Of a stretch of DNA of 64,000 bases, positions 11,328 through 24,067 are shown piece after piece. Made by a program: the position numbers and the translations under genes. Source of the stretch: Scortum barcoo (Eukaryota > Chordata > Actinopteri > Centrarchiformes > Terapontidae). Position 1 is the first letter of the stretch. Every line of letters begins with the position of its first letter. The stretch lies in the NCBI GenBank assembly GCA_023238725.1, contig CM041547.1:19787144-19851143 (forward strand), read 5' to 3'. The notes beneath the pieces were generated by a model, which saw only the letters and a program-made list of their open reading frames with translations, was not told the DNA's origin and did not search any database.

Positions 11328-14300
11328 AACCACAAATCACACCCAAGGAAATTCACATTGCTCCTAAAACCCTTTTTAAGCTCTTTGTTTGGCAGCAGCT
11401 CCCCTCCATTTTTCTGCCAGCGGACTATAGTGACAACACGTGATTTCTGTTTTTTGTTTTTTTCTTTTTTTTTTTTTTTTTTTTTTTTTGTTCTTTTTGT
11501 GGCGAGAGAGGTCATTGCCACATCATCAAACTCAAACTCTGTTTCTATGCCCTGCTGTCTGTTGCTGACATGGAAACAATGTCAAAACTGCCACGAGTGT
11601 CTCCCACATAAAAAGGCGGAGTCTCCTACTTTGAACTACGGGGCACAATTTAGGACGGTTTTTAAAAACACTACAGGACCTGGAAGGGGAGAGAGAGAGA
11701 GAGAGAGGCCGCTGTTCCTGTGTTATCCCGCACACTACAAACCTTTTTTTCCCCTACAAGACTCTGAACTATATTCACTGCCCTCTAAGCCCTAATCACA
11801 TCTATATACATACACTTACATTCAACACCAAGTATACGGTTTCCTCTGCGTTTTCCTTTAGTGTTGGCCTGCACAGAATGATGCCACATCATTACTAAAA
11901 AAAAGGTACTTATGTTTTTAAACACTACATTGAGGCAAAGAGTCCCTCTGGTCTAGCGTTGTGGTATCATAAGAGAAACATGAATCAAACTCGGACTGCT
12001 GAATACAGAAGATGTAGGAATTTTTCTTGTTATTTTGTAAAGCTGGAGTACCGAACATTCTGCCGTGGGGAACTTGGGAGCATCTGACAGACAGAAACCA
12101 CTGTTGTCCCGGCAACAACAAACTATGAACAACACAGCCTGGGAAAGACGTCTCTCTTTTATTTTGTCATTTTCCAACATTTTACAACCCCCCCCCCAAA
12201 CCCCCAAGTGTAAAAGAAAACACAAGAAAACAAAACTAATGTACTAAGAATTCAAAAGAAGTGAAAATGACAAGGAAAAAAAAACAAGTGACTTTGTTTT
12301 TTTCTGCATTACCTCAGTTTTTCTTTAATCGATTTTTTGTTTTGCTGCCATTTATGAGAAGTTGCATAGACAGAGCCATTAATTTATCCTTATTGCTGGT
12401 CTACACTTATTCCATTTATTACTGTAACTGCAACACTAAGAGTGGAGAGTTGGATCGGTTTCTGTTCATTTCACCGATGAACTGACCCCGTACGTTTATG
12501 TCCATTTTGAGAACTCCCCCCTCTCAAGGCTTATCCTCTGATCTGCTCACACTGTAGTGCTTCTTCCAAAAAAGGACTCGGCACATTGCTTTCTATCTCC
12601 TACAACTGTCAGACATTCCAGCCGTAGCAGCGACTGAACGGGTCAGATGGACAAAGAACCCATCGAACACAAATGAACTAGATTTAGCAAAGCAGATCTG
12701 AGGCGGGAGCACCCGCATGGGAAACGAATCATCTGCCAGTCAGCCAAATGGGAGTCCCTCCTGGCCAATTGAGATATTTATGCCTGCAGGCTTCGGGCGG
12801 GAGCTGCTCTGTTCTCGAGCTCTGTGCGTGTCTGATCTCAACTCCGCAGAACAGCAGATCCCAGCAGAACAGCCCGGATTAGAATCCAGTGAAACAAAGA
12901 GATCGCAGTTATGTAGTGGAGTCTTGAAGTAATGAGAATTTATCCGTTTTTCTATTTATATTCATCACTTTTAATGTGACGGAACACCACATACGCTGTC
13001 AGAAGGTGTCCGCATAATTTTGTCATTTTAAATCCTTCATCATGCTCTCTGGGAACGTTCAGTCCAGACAGTTTTAAAGTTGTCCTCACCAGTCTGACAG
13101 TTTATAGACCAAGTCTCTGTCCTGTATGTATTACATCTCCATGTACTCTCACTATGTTGTTATTGCTATTATTTGCCTTTTTGGTTCCAAAGATTTTCTG
13201 AAGAAAGCACATTTTTGGTCCTAATGTATTTCTTATTTTTGTGGTTGATTTGTTTTGTTTTTTGCCTTTTACTTACCATATGTTTTTTTTTTTTTATCTG
13301 TGGGTTGAAGCTGTATTTTCAGCACAGTTTTGAAATAGCACTCTGTGAAATGTCATGGAAGCGATGTCTCCAAAAAGACCGCAAACGCGCATGAAAGGAA
13401 CATTAAAAAGGTCGGAACAATTTTGGGAATGCCGACCTGCGAACAGAACGAACCCTGAATTCAGTCCACATGCTAATTTATTGGCCACCTTCTTTTTAAA
13501 TGAACACATGAACACTGCGGATGCAGAGGTGTTTGCTGCTGACAAGGGAAATCAGAGCAGATGGAGTCATGAGGGATATGCAGAAAGGCAAGAGAGGATA
13601 TTTTGAATTTGCTTTTGCCAGTAGGGCCAAATTACAGGCAAAGTAAATGGAGGGAAACGTCCACACAATGTCGAAAGGGCCCTGTGGCCCAGCGGTGGCC
13701 ACCTTTTGAACAATGAAACAATATGTGGGTAGTTGGTCGAGGGAAATTGCGGCAGTGATGGTGAAGGTGAGATGCTGAGCCATTAATCATTAGCTGACAG
13801 GATAACAATGTCCCCTGCTGTCTTTTTAAAAAAAAAATGTTCAGGGGGTTCAGTGCGCTCAGGGTGGAGCGAGGAGGGGTAATGTTGTTGTGTATGATTG
13901 TGAAAACTGTGTGCAGTAGGTCCAATGAGTATTTCTGACCCGCATTACCTCTTTTTTTTTTGTCTTTTATTATTCCTTACAAGTATTATCAGAAGTGTTG
14001 CTATGCATGCTTTTGTGAGAGAGGAAGGGTGTCAGTCAGAGAATTTTTTTCATTTGTGCATGAAATCAAATCATAGTGCTGGAGGAGGAGGAGGATCAGG
14101 AGGAGGATTGGGGGGTGGGGGGTTTACATAGCAGGGGGAGGAAAGAAGTGGGATGTTATGTGATGGGAGGTGACAGGAGTGACGAGGAGTCTCGGTAAAG
14201 GTCCAGCAGAAAGTGTCGTGGTGGGGAGGGGAGAGGCAAGCGGCTCACGGTCGCTTTACGCCGACTGGGTCCGCTTCAATAATCTGGGTTATCTCTGGTC

Positions 14301-14420
14301 TGTGCCTCTGTGGTCGCCGTGGTAATCACCAGTCATATCAGATGCGTAAAGTTTAATTTGGTATGTCTGGACCCCTGTGGTTTGCTTTTACAATGAAAAT
14401 AAAATGATAACGGCATTGGC
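11328..14420 (+). other. rbfox2: rbfox2 probable 3' UTR
   Basis: Sequence after the stop codon has no convincing ORF. It includes a poly-T run at about 11459-11489, a CCCCCCCC tract near 12188 and long unique stretches. An AATAAA at 14398-14403 is the first good polyadenylation signal I noticed; others lie near 14889 and 15060. The 3' end is uncertain. RBFOX2 transcripts are known to have 3' UTRs of several kilobases. Confidence 0.5.
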
Positions 14421-14836
14421 TCAGCCGGTAATAATTCAGCTATGAGTTCTGTGAGGAAAAAAAACAAACAAAAAAACGTCTCCACTCAGAGGTGAGGCTG
14501 GTGATCTGGCAGCAGCTGCCTGCTTCAGGGCCGGTGCAGCGTTATTACGAGCCTGCCCACTGAGATGCTCATTTAACAACATTTCCACCTCACGGTTCCA
14601 GTTGGCAAAAGCTGGCGTCGAGGTGTCGTAATCGTTATTGAGCAGCGACTGCGGTGCAGTTGCAGTCGCTCCTTTGCTTTGCTCCTTTGCTTTCTTCCTG
14701 TCTCTTCTAATTGGAGTAAATCTGATTTGGAAAGGCTGCAGAATCGGCGCAGAGGTGTGCTGGAATGATGGAAGCAAAAGTGATCCTCGGCCGCCCACCC
14801 CGACCTCCCCGCACTGTGCTCAAGTCAACCCAGTGG

Positions 14837-14839
<3 letters not shown>

Positions 14840-14875
<36 letters not shown>
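14840..14875. repeat. poly-T tract of about 36
   Basis: Homopolymer T run followed by GTACAGGGATTTAATAAATGAG. Nothing else recognisable adjoins it. Confidence 0.85.
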
Positions 14876-14876
<1 letters not shown>

Positions 14877-15289
14877 TACAGGGATTTAATAAATGAGTTT
14901 GAATTGCATGTGGATTTTTTTAATGTCACATGCTCTTAGAGGCTCATTTATCCAAGTGATTTTTTTTCAATAAGTGACATGTATTTTCTCACAATGTTTT
15001 ATTTTGCCATCCTTGTGTCTGCCTTCTGTTTATTCTCTTCATTATTATTGAATGTATATAATAAATAAACTGTTTGGTTTTTATACTGGTCTTTGGATAC
15101 TTATTACCTGTGCCTCCTCAGGTTTATCACTGGGCACCACTCATAGCTAATGGTTATCAAGAGGTGATGGAGCAAACTCAGATATGCCACTTGGCACACC
15201 ATCATGGTATTTCCTTCCCACCATTGTCTGAAGCTTATCATTTTCTTTCCAGCGTTTGGCAGGAATGAGGTTATCCAATCAGGAGAGAA

Positions 15290-15800
15290 CTCGCTTTAAA
15301 TAGTACAAAACCCTAAAGCAGATAAAATAACTGCAACCTTTTGATTCCAGGCCTCACAGCCCGTGCAGAAACTTTTCCCTCTCAGTGGCACAGAAGCCAG
15401 CGCGAGTCGGATGAGTGACGGTGGCAACAATTGCTCACGATTAATGACGCTCAGCTGGGTTGCATTGACCAAATCTAGCGCGAGATAAACTCTTCCGCCA
15501 CCTCCAACTTTCTCCTCGCTGCCAAAGGGGAACAATCTGGAACAATCTTTAATTGCATCTGGAGTTAATGGCCGTAAATGGGTTGGATGTGGCGGGAACC
15601 TCATATCCCTGCTAATTGCTCTAATGCACAAGAGGCCAATTGCCAATTTGATGGCGTGCTCTCTCTGAGTAATTCAAGTCAGGCTAATTGGAAGAATAGA
15701 TTGAAGGCCGTCTGATAAGAGAGGGGAGATGTGTGAAGATTGCATCTATTGAAGTGAGGAATTGACCTTTGTAGACGATGGAGTCACCACAGGCCATCAC
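15290..15800. other. Candidate conserved non-coding element
   Basis: About 500 bp without low-complexity sequence or ORF support, rich in TAAT/ATTA homeodomain-like cores (for example GCTAATTGCTC, CAATTGCCAATTTGAT, GGCTAATTGG). Its composition differs from the repeat-laden flanks. This is an impression only; conservation has not been tested. Confidence 0.3.
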
Positions 15801-16204
15801 TAACTAAATCTACAGATTACTGTCTCTGGATTTGAATAATGTTATGTGTGAATGATAGAGATATCTGTAATATCACAGGCAAGTATTGGTATTGTACTGC
15901 CTCTGTTGCTCAAACTCATCCTCTGCTTTCAGGCTGCTTATTTCTAGTTTTGACTAGTTTTGTCAGTCTCACTTGCTACGCACAGACACTGCCCCTTGGT
16001 GGTCAAACTGTGGCACTGCACACCCCCCACTTCCTGTGTGGTTAAACCTCCAGTTTTGCAGCAGGTGCCTGGAGGCATGGCTCTGAATCAGATTGAGAGA
16101 GTAATTGTCCTTTGGTGTTCCATCTGTGCACATAGTGAGCGTGAGAAGCAAAGGTTTAGCTTTGAGAGTATGACAAAAAAAACCCAGATTGTATACACAA
16201 GCCT

Positions 16205-16210
16205 TTTATT
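16205..16210 (-). terminator. gprc5a: Possible polyadenylation signal of the gprc5a-like gene
   Basis: AATAAA on the minus strand (TTTATT on plus), about 800 nt after the stop codon. It would give a plausible 3' UTR, but use is unproven. Confidence 0.35.
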
Positions 16211-17011
16211 GATAACACAAATGTAGAAAATCATCAGATTATGTACTGCTGGGAAAAGGTGTAGCTTTTTGTGTCTTTCTAGGTGCGCCTTGTTTTTGTG
16301 GTGCAGCGGCGCCAACAGAACTCAGCCACTGTAATGTAACTTTGAATATGAAAATGTTAATCAGTGATGGCACAAGCCTCCTACACTGCTGACAGGTCTC
16401 CTGTCCTATCCTCCTCCTGTCTTGTCTCATCTCATCTAATCTCCCTTCCTCTCCTCTCCTCTGCTCCCTCGTTCTCCCTCCTTTCATCCCTGCTCTCCAC
16501 TGTTCACAGATGCCTCTGCTCTGCTCAGCAGTTTGGCACCTTCAGAGTGACAGTTTCACGCCTCTTCTATCGCCTCAGGGCTATTATATATCAACTCAGA
16601 GTAGCACACAATGTGCACTCACATACACACACAGACACACCATCATAGAAACTCGCTTCCACTAAGCATTTGTGATGTGGATTTCCTGCCAGAAGATAGC
16701 CGGACTATGTGAAGCCATCCAGCCTTGATGATGAAACTCGGGCAAATGAGACACACTGCTGAGTCTTTTCTTCTCTCTTCTTTTTGTGGACAGAGGATTT
16801 TACATCCTGACGGCAGATTTGAATTAACAGTGAATGAATATATTTACATATGCACAAGAAAATTAAATGCAGAAAAACATATTTTTGTGCCAAGTACTCT
16901 GAGTACAGATTAGTGCATGAGTTGGGTCACCCTCGGCTTTGGCTTTGGTATACATGAATTTATGTGCGTGTGTGTGAGAAAAGGAGACAGAGAAACAGAC
17001 ATAAAAATGAG

Positions 17012-19633
17012 TTATTCTTGTCCGTAATATTCATCATAAGGTTCTCTGTAGTTGGTGGTCTGAGGGCGAGGGATGGTGAAATCTTTGTCAGGGTCGATCT
17101 CCTTAAAAAAACACATAATCACACATTCATCATGACAGACCAGTTACTAGCCATGATAAACTCTGCTTTCATTAACTTTACAATATGACGTTGCTTAATC
17201 ATAGAGTATGTGGAATCGGATTGTCAATCCTTGCAGTTTGTTACTCACTGTCATGGAGAATCCAGACTCGTAGGGCGATCGCAGAGATGGCTCGGCTCTC
17301 TTGCCTGAAGGGGAACACATGATACAGTTAGCTAATTATCTCTTCATTATATACTGCCCATCAGAAAGGCCCACAATGAGAGCTGAGCTGACTGATCCGG
17401 GAATTCATTTTGTAATGTCAAACACCGGCTACATACTCATTTTAATGTGTAGTTATAGTTCAGCAGTGAATATGGAATGACTGACCAGACTCAGACTGAC
17501 TTTTTTCTGTTTTGTGCAGTGAGACACCATATATACATTTTAGCTGGATTCTTATTTGTACTTGAATTGGACAAAAAAAGGCATTTAAAGCACTTTTTCG
17601 CAAATAAAGAGTAAAAATTTATAAGCAGCAAAACACACCAGTGCTCACTCCACTCACACACGGCAACAGTGTTAGCTAACATTAACAGTTTACTGGCTTT
17701 ATACTTGTTTCTTATTGTGCTACTGTTTATCATTTATTATTCTTTAATTATTAATTGTGGCCAGAGTGCCCATTTTTTAGTCATTACAAGATGAGTTGCA
17801 ACCCTGCACTGCTATTGTTCACTTTGTCTTGTGCTGTTGTCTTGTGATGTTGTTCCTGAATATCTTTTTAGTAGTAACTTTATACCAACGTACCTGCAGA
17901 GATAATCTGATCAGTTACTTCATATGTATTGATTTGCAGGCACAAGTGCTGATTCCCAGTGCACTTTTGTAACAAGCAAATGCAATAGGCTTCAACTTTA
18001 TAGAGCCAACCCTGTGCTGATATTTACAGTCAACATGATCAAGTGACTCTATGAAGTTATTTTCCATCAGGTGTTACCATTCTTTATGCTGATACAGTTG
18101 GTCAATTAATCAACCAGTCAATCAACAGAAAATGAATCTGTAACAATTCTGTTCTTCTGACTTCTCAAAACAGAAGAAGAAGAGAAGTTTTTATGTAAAT
18201 GTGTCAAAAATTCATTATGATTGCCCACATGTGAATATTTATTGGATATTTAATCCTTTATGATAGTAAATTGAATATTGGACAGAACAAGCAATGTGAA
18301 GATGTTGACTTTGAGAAATTTGATTTGTCTGTATTTTTGCATATTTCATAATCCAAAACTGTTGATTAACCAGAGACATAATTATCATATTTATAAATAC
18401 TGAAAATAATTGTTAGATGCAGCTCTTGTCCTTGTCTAGCCTCGCCCCTGAGCAGAATTCACAACCCTTCACTCAGTTTATGGCTAATGAGGACAGCTTC
18501 TCACCTCTTCTGTTCTCGCTATCACTCTCAAAGCTTCCATTTTCTTTTCCTTCCTTCGGGCTGTTCAGTCCTGGAATATCAGCACTGGGGCTGGTCCAGC
18601 CTGCGAAGTTCAGAGGGACATCCTTAGACTTTGCTTCCCCTCTGCAGAGGAAGGCGACCTGGGACAACCCGTGCCCCAACAGTAACACCCAGCCATTTGC
18701 CACCAAGGCGATGCTAAGCACCGGATCGTCCCACTGCGGCCGATGGCCCAGCTCAGGGTTTCCCTTAGTGAGCATAGCGATCCACACCACCCAGATGCAG
18801 GCAGAGAGCAGCAGCGTGAGGCACAGCAGTATGGCATGTAACTTCCCCTGCTGGCGTATGGGCCCCGTGTAGCCATAGCTGTATGTGAAACAGGAGCGAC
18901 ACAGCAAGTGCAGGGAGAGGATCAGGCTGATTGCCAGGAGGCACAGCACGTAGATCTGCAGCATGGCAAATTCCTCCTGGCTGTACTCGCAAGGATTCTT
19001 GTCCCGGACCAACACGAGGATAAGCCACTCAGTAGAGATGATAACCTGCACGGCGAATAGCCCCAGAGCCAAGGCAGGCTGCCCCCAATCCCGGGCAGCC
19101 GCGAGGCCCAGCAGAGCGAGGCAGCGAGCCAGCAGGCAGGAGAAGGCCAGGGAGAAGAGCACACCGAAGAGGAAGAGCCTGGTGGGGCAAGTCTGAGGTG
19201 TGAGGCGGATGATGAAGGAGAAGGTGGTGGCGAAGATCCCAGCCGTGGCCAGCAGGAACATGGACATGTAGGCCACTGTGCCTCCGATGCTGCTGCGATG
19301 TTGCCTCGATGAAACACAGATCCACAGGGACCAGAGCAGCAGGCTTACGAGGAGAAGGATGCTGAACACGAAGCCGGAAGACGCCAGGGTCTCCAGCACA
19401 ATGCCCCACGCTGCCCGACGGTCACACAGGTACCTGTAGATGGGGTCTAGTCCTCTGCGGCAGCCTGGCACCTTCTCATAAGTACCATTTGAGGAAGGAG
19501 AGGAAGTGGTTGGGGTGTTGTTTGTGGTATTGATTGAGCTGGTGTTGGCTGACTGGCAGAGACAGGTGAGAGGGACGTAGAAGAGGAGGAGGAGGGGGAA
19601 AAGGGATTTCTGGGATAAAAAGGCCATATTCAT
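17012..19633 (-). CDS. gprc5a: GPRC5-family orphan G-protein-coupled receptor (GPRC5A-like)
   Basis: Seven-pass plasma-membrane receptor of class C group 5 (retinoic-acid-induced family, ligand unknown), about 424 residues. Coding exons on the minus strand: 19633-18505, 17304-17249 and 17101-17012 (stop TAA); phases 1 and 0 agree and both introns are GT-AG. A signal peptide (about residues 1-27) precedes a short Ser/Thr/Asn-rich ectodomain with several N-glycosylation sequons. CRRGLDPIYRYLCDRRAAWGIVLE then leads into seven hydrophobic helices. ISTEWLILVLVRDKNPC and WVVWIAM-x-QWDDPVLSIALVANGW are family motifs. The tail SPYESGF...KDFTIPRP...EPYDEYYGQE resembles the human GPRC5A tail (PYSTHF...KEFSIPRA...SPYKDYEVK, from memory), so I prefer GPRC5A; the core also resembles GPRC5C. 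Translation starts at the first Met of the exon, just before the signal peptide. Confidence 0.9.
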
Positions 19634-20720
19634 CTTAGCAATCCACGTGAGGACTCAGTCCTTCCTTTCAGGTATCCTTAGAAGGTCTTTACTCCTGAAA
19701 CGAAAAGCACATGTCAGCACAGATTTTATGGGTACGTTTGATTGCAACACCGACAAACAGAAGAACAAGTTTCCCCAACACACGTCAACTGTGTATCGAC
19801 TGGTAAAACAAGCAGGACGAAAATGACAGCAGGATAACAGAGGTCACAGCATGGAAAAGAAAAAAGGTGGAGAGCGGTTTGACAGCGAGAGTGAACAGTG
19901 CAGGGAGAGGGAGTGCGTAAACATGCCAGAACAAGGCAGAGGAGTGCATTTGACAGGGCTAAGAACAGAGGAAAAAACAATTGCAACAGGGAGGTGAGGT
20001 TGGTACGGAGCAGCAGACATGAAAGGAGACTTTTCTGATGCATCAGCTCAAAAAACCTACCGTATACAGACGGGGATACACAGATGGTGGTTGTGGTTTT
20101 TATGCAGTACAGATTGGAGGTGAGGGACAGACAGTGAGAGATATTCCCTCCTGATACCTGATTGCCACTTCCTCCAGCCCATAACAGAGCCTTTGTTTCG
20201 GCATCAGAGATTCAAATAAGACCTTTAGTAGCCTTATCGCTAAATGCATATGACCCAGGCCCTCAACTTTGCCCCGACACTGGCCTTTATTTCTATTGTC
20301 ATTCAGGAGATCATACAGATTTATCCATCCATGCATTCATTTTCTATACCTGCTTTATCCTGACACACAGGGTCGCATGGGGTGCTGGAGCCTATCTCAG
20401 CTATATCACAGGGCATACAGATTTATTTGAAGGGATTATTTCCTTCTTAATACAAGGACATAGAGGTTTTGATATGGTGAATTTATGGTGATTATCCAGC
20501 AAAACTGATAACAATGAGTCCAAAATTTTTAATTATATAGACTAATTTTTGATAATGTTAAGATAACAGACATAAGTGGTTAGTAATCCTTAAAGCACAC
20601 CTCACAATAAGGCCATCTCCAAAGCTGGACCAAAGCTTTATCAGAACAGAGGAACTTACCTTTTAACCTTTGGGATGTGAGTCTAAACACGTCCTCCAGA
20701 CTCCACCTCTAAATCCCACT
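19634..20720 (-). other. gprc5a: gprc5a-like 5' UTR: spliced leader exon and intron
   Basis: On the minus strand an acceptor TTTCAG|GAG places the start of the ATG exon at 19694, leaving about 60 nt of 5' UTR in it. A donor AAAAG|GTAAGTTCC at 20660 marks a probable non-coding first exon ending there. The transcription start is unresolved. Confidence 0.55.
20322..20405. repeat. Remnant of a common fish interspersed repeat
   Basis: Contains ATCCATCCATGCATTCATTT, TATACCTGCTTTATCCTG and AGGGTCGCATGGGGTGCTGG, then AGCCTATCTCAGC. These are the characteristic phrases of a very abundant teleost interspersed repeat. It lies in the leader intron of the gprc5a-like gene. Confidence 0.6.
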
Positions 20721-21989
20721 GCAGGAGTCCTGATTTTTGGGTTTTAGCTGGAAGCGTTGCGATAAACTCTCCGTTTGGAGCTTCGTGCAGCCACTTAGCA
20801 TAAAGCCAAGCACCTCCTATGCTGATGATGTGCCCATATCTCTGCCAGCTCAAAGTAACAGGAAGAGCGGGACGCGATGGAGTCGCAGAGGTCTGAAGTC
20901 ACCGGGAGAGAGGATTGTTTTCACCTCGGATCAGCAGGTTGGGCAAGAGCAAAGAAACCTGCACCCTGACTCGTACCTTCCTTTCAGACCCCCCCCCCCT
21001 GTCACTCTTTCTCTCTGGGTCCCTCCCTCAGACTATGGGTGGGGCTCACACACCTAGAGGTGATGATGCACACTAACACACAGTTCACTCCTCCCCATTT
21101 ATGAATCCATTCATAAGAGGTTTTCTCCAATTTCCTGGGAGAATTTGCATCACCTTTTCTAGATAACGTGCTTTATTTGAGCAACCTAGAACATGTGTCT
21201 GGAACATGTGAGGAGCATGTTAAGAAGGGCTGAGAAGCACGCTGTTGCAAGGGCGGGAGCTGAAGTGAGAGTCCGACTGACTCATCCCAGCCTCACCAGG
21301 ACACAGAACAGGACTGGCTGTCACCTTAGTTACCGGTAATTCGCAGCAACAACATTTGGAGTTGGCTGCAGGAGGAGTTGCGCGAAGAATAGAGAGTGCT
21401 TTCGACTATTGTCTTTTACAAGCCCATACGTAACACCTCAAGTCGTGCCCATACAGGTACAGAGTTTGTAAGGTGTGTTCGGGGAAATCTGAAGTCACAC
21501 TTCTTCACACAACTCTAAATTCACTGTAGTGTAAAACACAGAGGGACATTGCTTTATCTTTCTAATCACCAAGCTTGTTGGCTGCAGCATGTAAACACAT
21601 AAACTGTATGTTTGTGTGTATTGTATGAAACAACAATAACATATCGCTGGTGAATATTTCAAAGGCACACAAATCTGCAGTCTCCCTGATGGGCCACTTA
21701 ATACCAGTGCAATTCAGGCATGACATCATTTATTTAAAGTATCTCAAAGCAACTACAAGTAACCGTCATTAGGTTGGGCTGAAGTGGAAAGAAAGGAAAC
21801 ATTTGTGAACAGATTCAGTCACTCAGCGCTGACAGCAGATCATTACTTTGTGAGAGAAACCATAGCAACCCAAGCATCTGGGAGAAAGTTGTTGATGGAC
21901 AACAGTGTTAAAGGAAGGTGATAGAAGCCATGTTGTAGAGTTTCTGTGATGAATTTTGCAGTTTAAGATCTTAACTTTTTCCAACTGTT

Positions 21990-22290
21990 TTCTCTTTTGG
22001 GTCTTTTTAACCACACCAGCTGCACGGGTCGACAATGTCCGTCTGTCGTACCACCGCTTTAGTGCAAACTGAAATATCTCAAGAACTTGGACTGTTAATG
22101 ACGATGATGGATTGCTAATACATTTTGTACAAACATACACGCTCCCCAGAAGATGAATCCTGATGACTTTGGTGATCTGATGAGATTTCCTCTAGCATAA
22201 CAATCCCAATAGTTTGGTTTCTGACCAAATACCTACGAAACTAATTGACATTCACATCAGTTTAGCTCAGATCTCAGCCTCACAGAGCTG
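21990..22290. repeat. Degenerate dispersed repeat
   Basis: The phrases GAATCCTGATGACTTTGGTG, GACCAAATACCTACGAAACT and AATTGACATTCACATCAG match a repeat I recognise from many perciform genomes. Boundaries are approximate and no coding remains. Confidence 0.45.
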
Positions 22291-23693
22291 CTAGTGTGGC
22301 TGTAGACTCCTGTTTGCACAGTAATGCAGTGTATGAGGTGTATTCATCATTAGAAAATAATTATTCTGTATAATGTCCAGAATATCATTTATTTACAGAG
22401 AACTATACATCATAAGCCCTGGGACTCACTTTTTGAATATAGTAAGGGACTGACTGTAATCCACAGTTTGATTTATGAACTAGATTTTATCCCAGCAGAT
22501 CATTTATTTTCCTTACAAGATGAGAAAGAACAGAGTTTATTGTTACGTGACATTTCCAAAAGTAAACACCATGATTTGTTTTCCATTTCCAACAAAGAGC
22601 CTTGTGGGAGTGTACTGATTTCAGGGAGGCTTAAAATTAGCTGTAATTATTATTAGATGTACTCAGACAGCTCTGTAGTTAAGACACAGAAGGAAATGTC
22701 ATTAATTTGAGTTAGAGGACTGCTGGAAAATGTTGTCATTTTGTCTTTCAATCAAGATTCTTGACTGGTTTTTGTTTCCCTTTGTTTGGCATGTTTTTAC
22801 TTTTCATTCATTCATTTCGAGCCTACCGTGCCTTTCTTCGCCTTTTTATTCCAGAAAATAAAGAGACGGACAACATGAGTACTAAAAATAAACACGTTTT
22901 ACTGCGGCTATCAAGGAACACCAGTACACGGTATATTTCTGTGGTATTGTGCTTGCAACGAAAATTACATATGCCTTGATTTCCTCTAAGGAGGGACATG
23001 AGTTTAGCAAGGAGAGAGAGAGAGACATGGGACAAAAGGAGGTTCATCCTTCATGATCACATAAAGGTGCATTGTAGTTTTCACTGTTACAGCATTATGC
23101 ACGCTCTCCTTGCATCCCCTGGTGTTTACAGAAACCTTGTGCACAAGGAGTAGAAAATACAATGCAAAATAAAAGAGGGAGGAAGTACAAAAGGTAGGAT
23201 GGAAGACAAGGTGAAAAGGTTCAACACTGAGAGTAAAATATTTACATTTTAATAGACAGCTAGAAGCAAATACCAGCTAGTATTAACTAGTGTTTTGCTT
23301 GCGTCCATTGCCGTGGGTTAGGAGTGGCAGGAGGAGAGAGGAGAGTCCAGAAGAGGAAGGAGGAGAAGACAGGAGGAGAAGACAGGAGGAGACTATTATA
23401 GATGGATGAAGGGGAAGGGAACAAGGTATGTGGAGTTCTTTTTCTCGTCTTCTCCTTTCAAGCATATGTATTATAACAGTATCATATAATAATAACAATA
23501 TAAAAATAAGAATATCATTATGCTTTCCGTCCACTTAGTGGAGTGACGCATGAGGTAGATAGACGAGAGGGCATTAGGGGGTCTGCCGGCAGCCTTATCA
23601 TGGCACGCCGTGCTGAGTTGGAGAGAAGGCAGGGCGGAGAGGATTAGACAGAGGAGAGGAACAGGCAGGCAAGGAAGGCAGGAGGCAGCAGGT

Positions 23694-24067
23694 TTAGATG
23701 ATGCCGTATTTGGCCAAGTCGCTGAGCTCCATGTCGCCGAAGGCTTCCCATGGGCACACCACTGTGATGTCTGTGCCAAGACCCTCCATGCCGGGGATGT
23801 CGTCACCAAAGCTGGAGAAGAGAGGACAAAGAGGTCAGTGACCCGGGTCCAGGTAAATGACCTGCTTTGATTGTTTACATTTGATAAATATGTATGTATA
23901 AATATAATGTAAGTGGATTTTTACCCCTTCTGGCCTGGCTTAGGGGCCTTGCTCTTGAATGTACGGGTCTGCCTCTGCTTGAACTTGGGTGGTCCCTTCT
24001 TCGGTGTGGTGGGGCCGGTGGCTCCACCAGGGGCCAGGGCGCTTCCTGCAGGGGGGCTGGCGTTCAT
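23694..24067 (-). CDS. pde6h: Photoreceptor cGMP phosphodiesterase inhibitory gamma subunit
   Basis: An 86-residue inhibitor of PDE6 in photoreceptor outer segments; transducin relieves the inhibition during phototransduction. Two coding exons on the minus strand: 24067-23925 (ATG to K-GG) and 23811-23694 (stop TAA), joined in phase 2. A polycationic Pro-rich centre GPTTPKKGPPKFKQRQTR is followed by FGDDIPGMEGLGTDITVVCP and the C-terminal inhibitory end ...ELSDLAKYGII. Length matches the family (83-87 residues). The short N-terminus with no PDE6G-like start, plus the mgp/wbp11 neighbourhood, favours the cone subunit PDE6H; PDE6G cannot be excluded from sequence alone. A non-coding exon ends at 25274 and splices to about 24082. 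Confidence 0.93.

Noticed and set aside
14436..14798. 120-codon minus-strand ORF, GC-richer than surroundings
   Set aside because: Includes simple charged and Ala-rich stretches, no known motif, and lies in probable rbfox2 3' UTR or downstream sequence. Could be a conserved non-coding block, but coding is unsupported.
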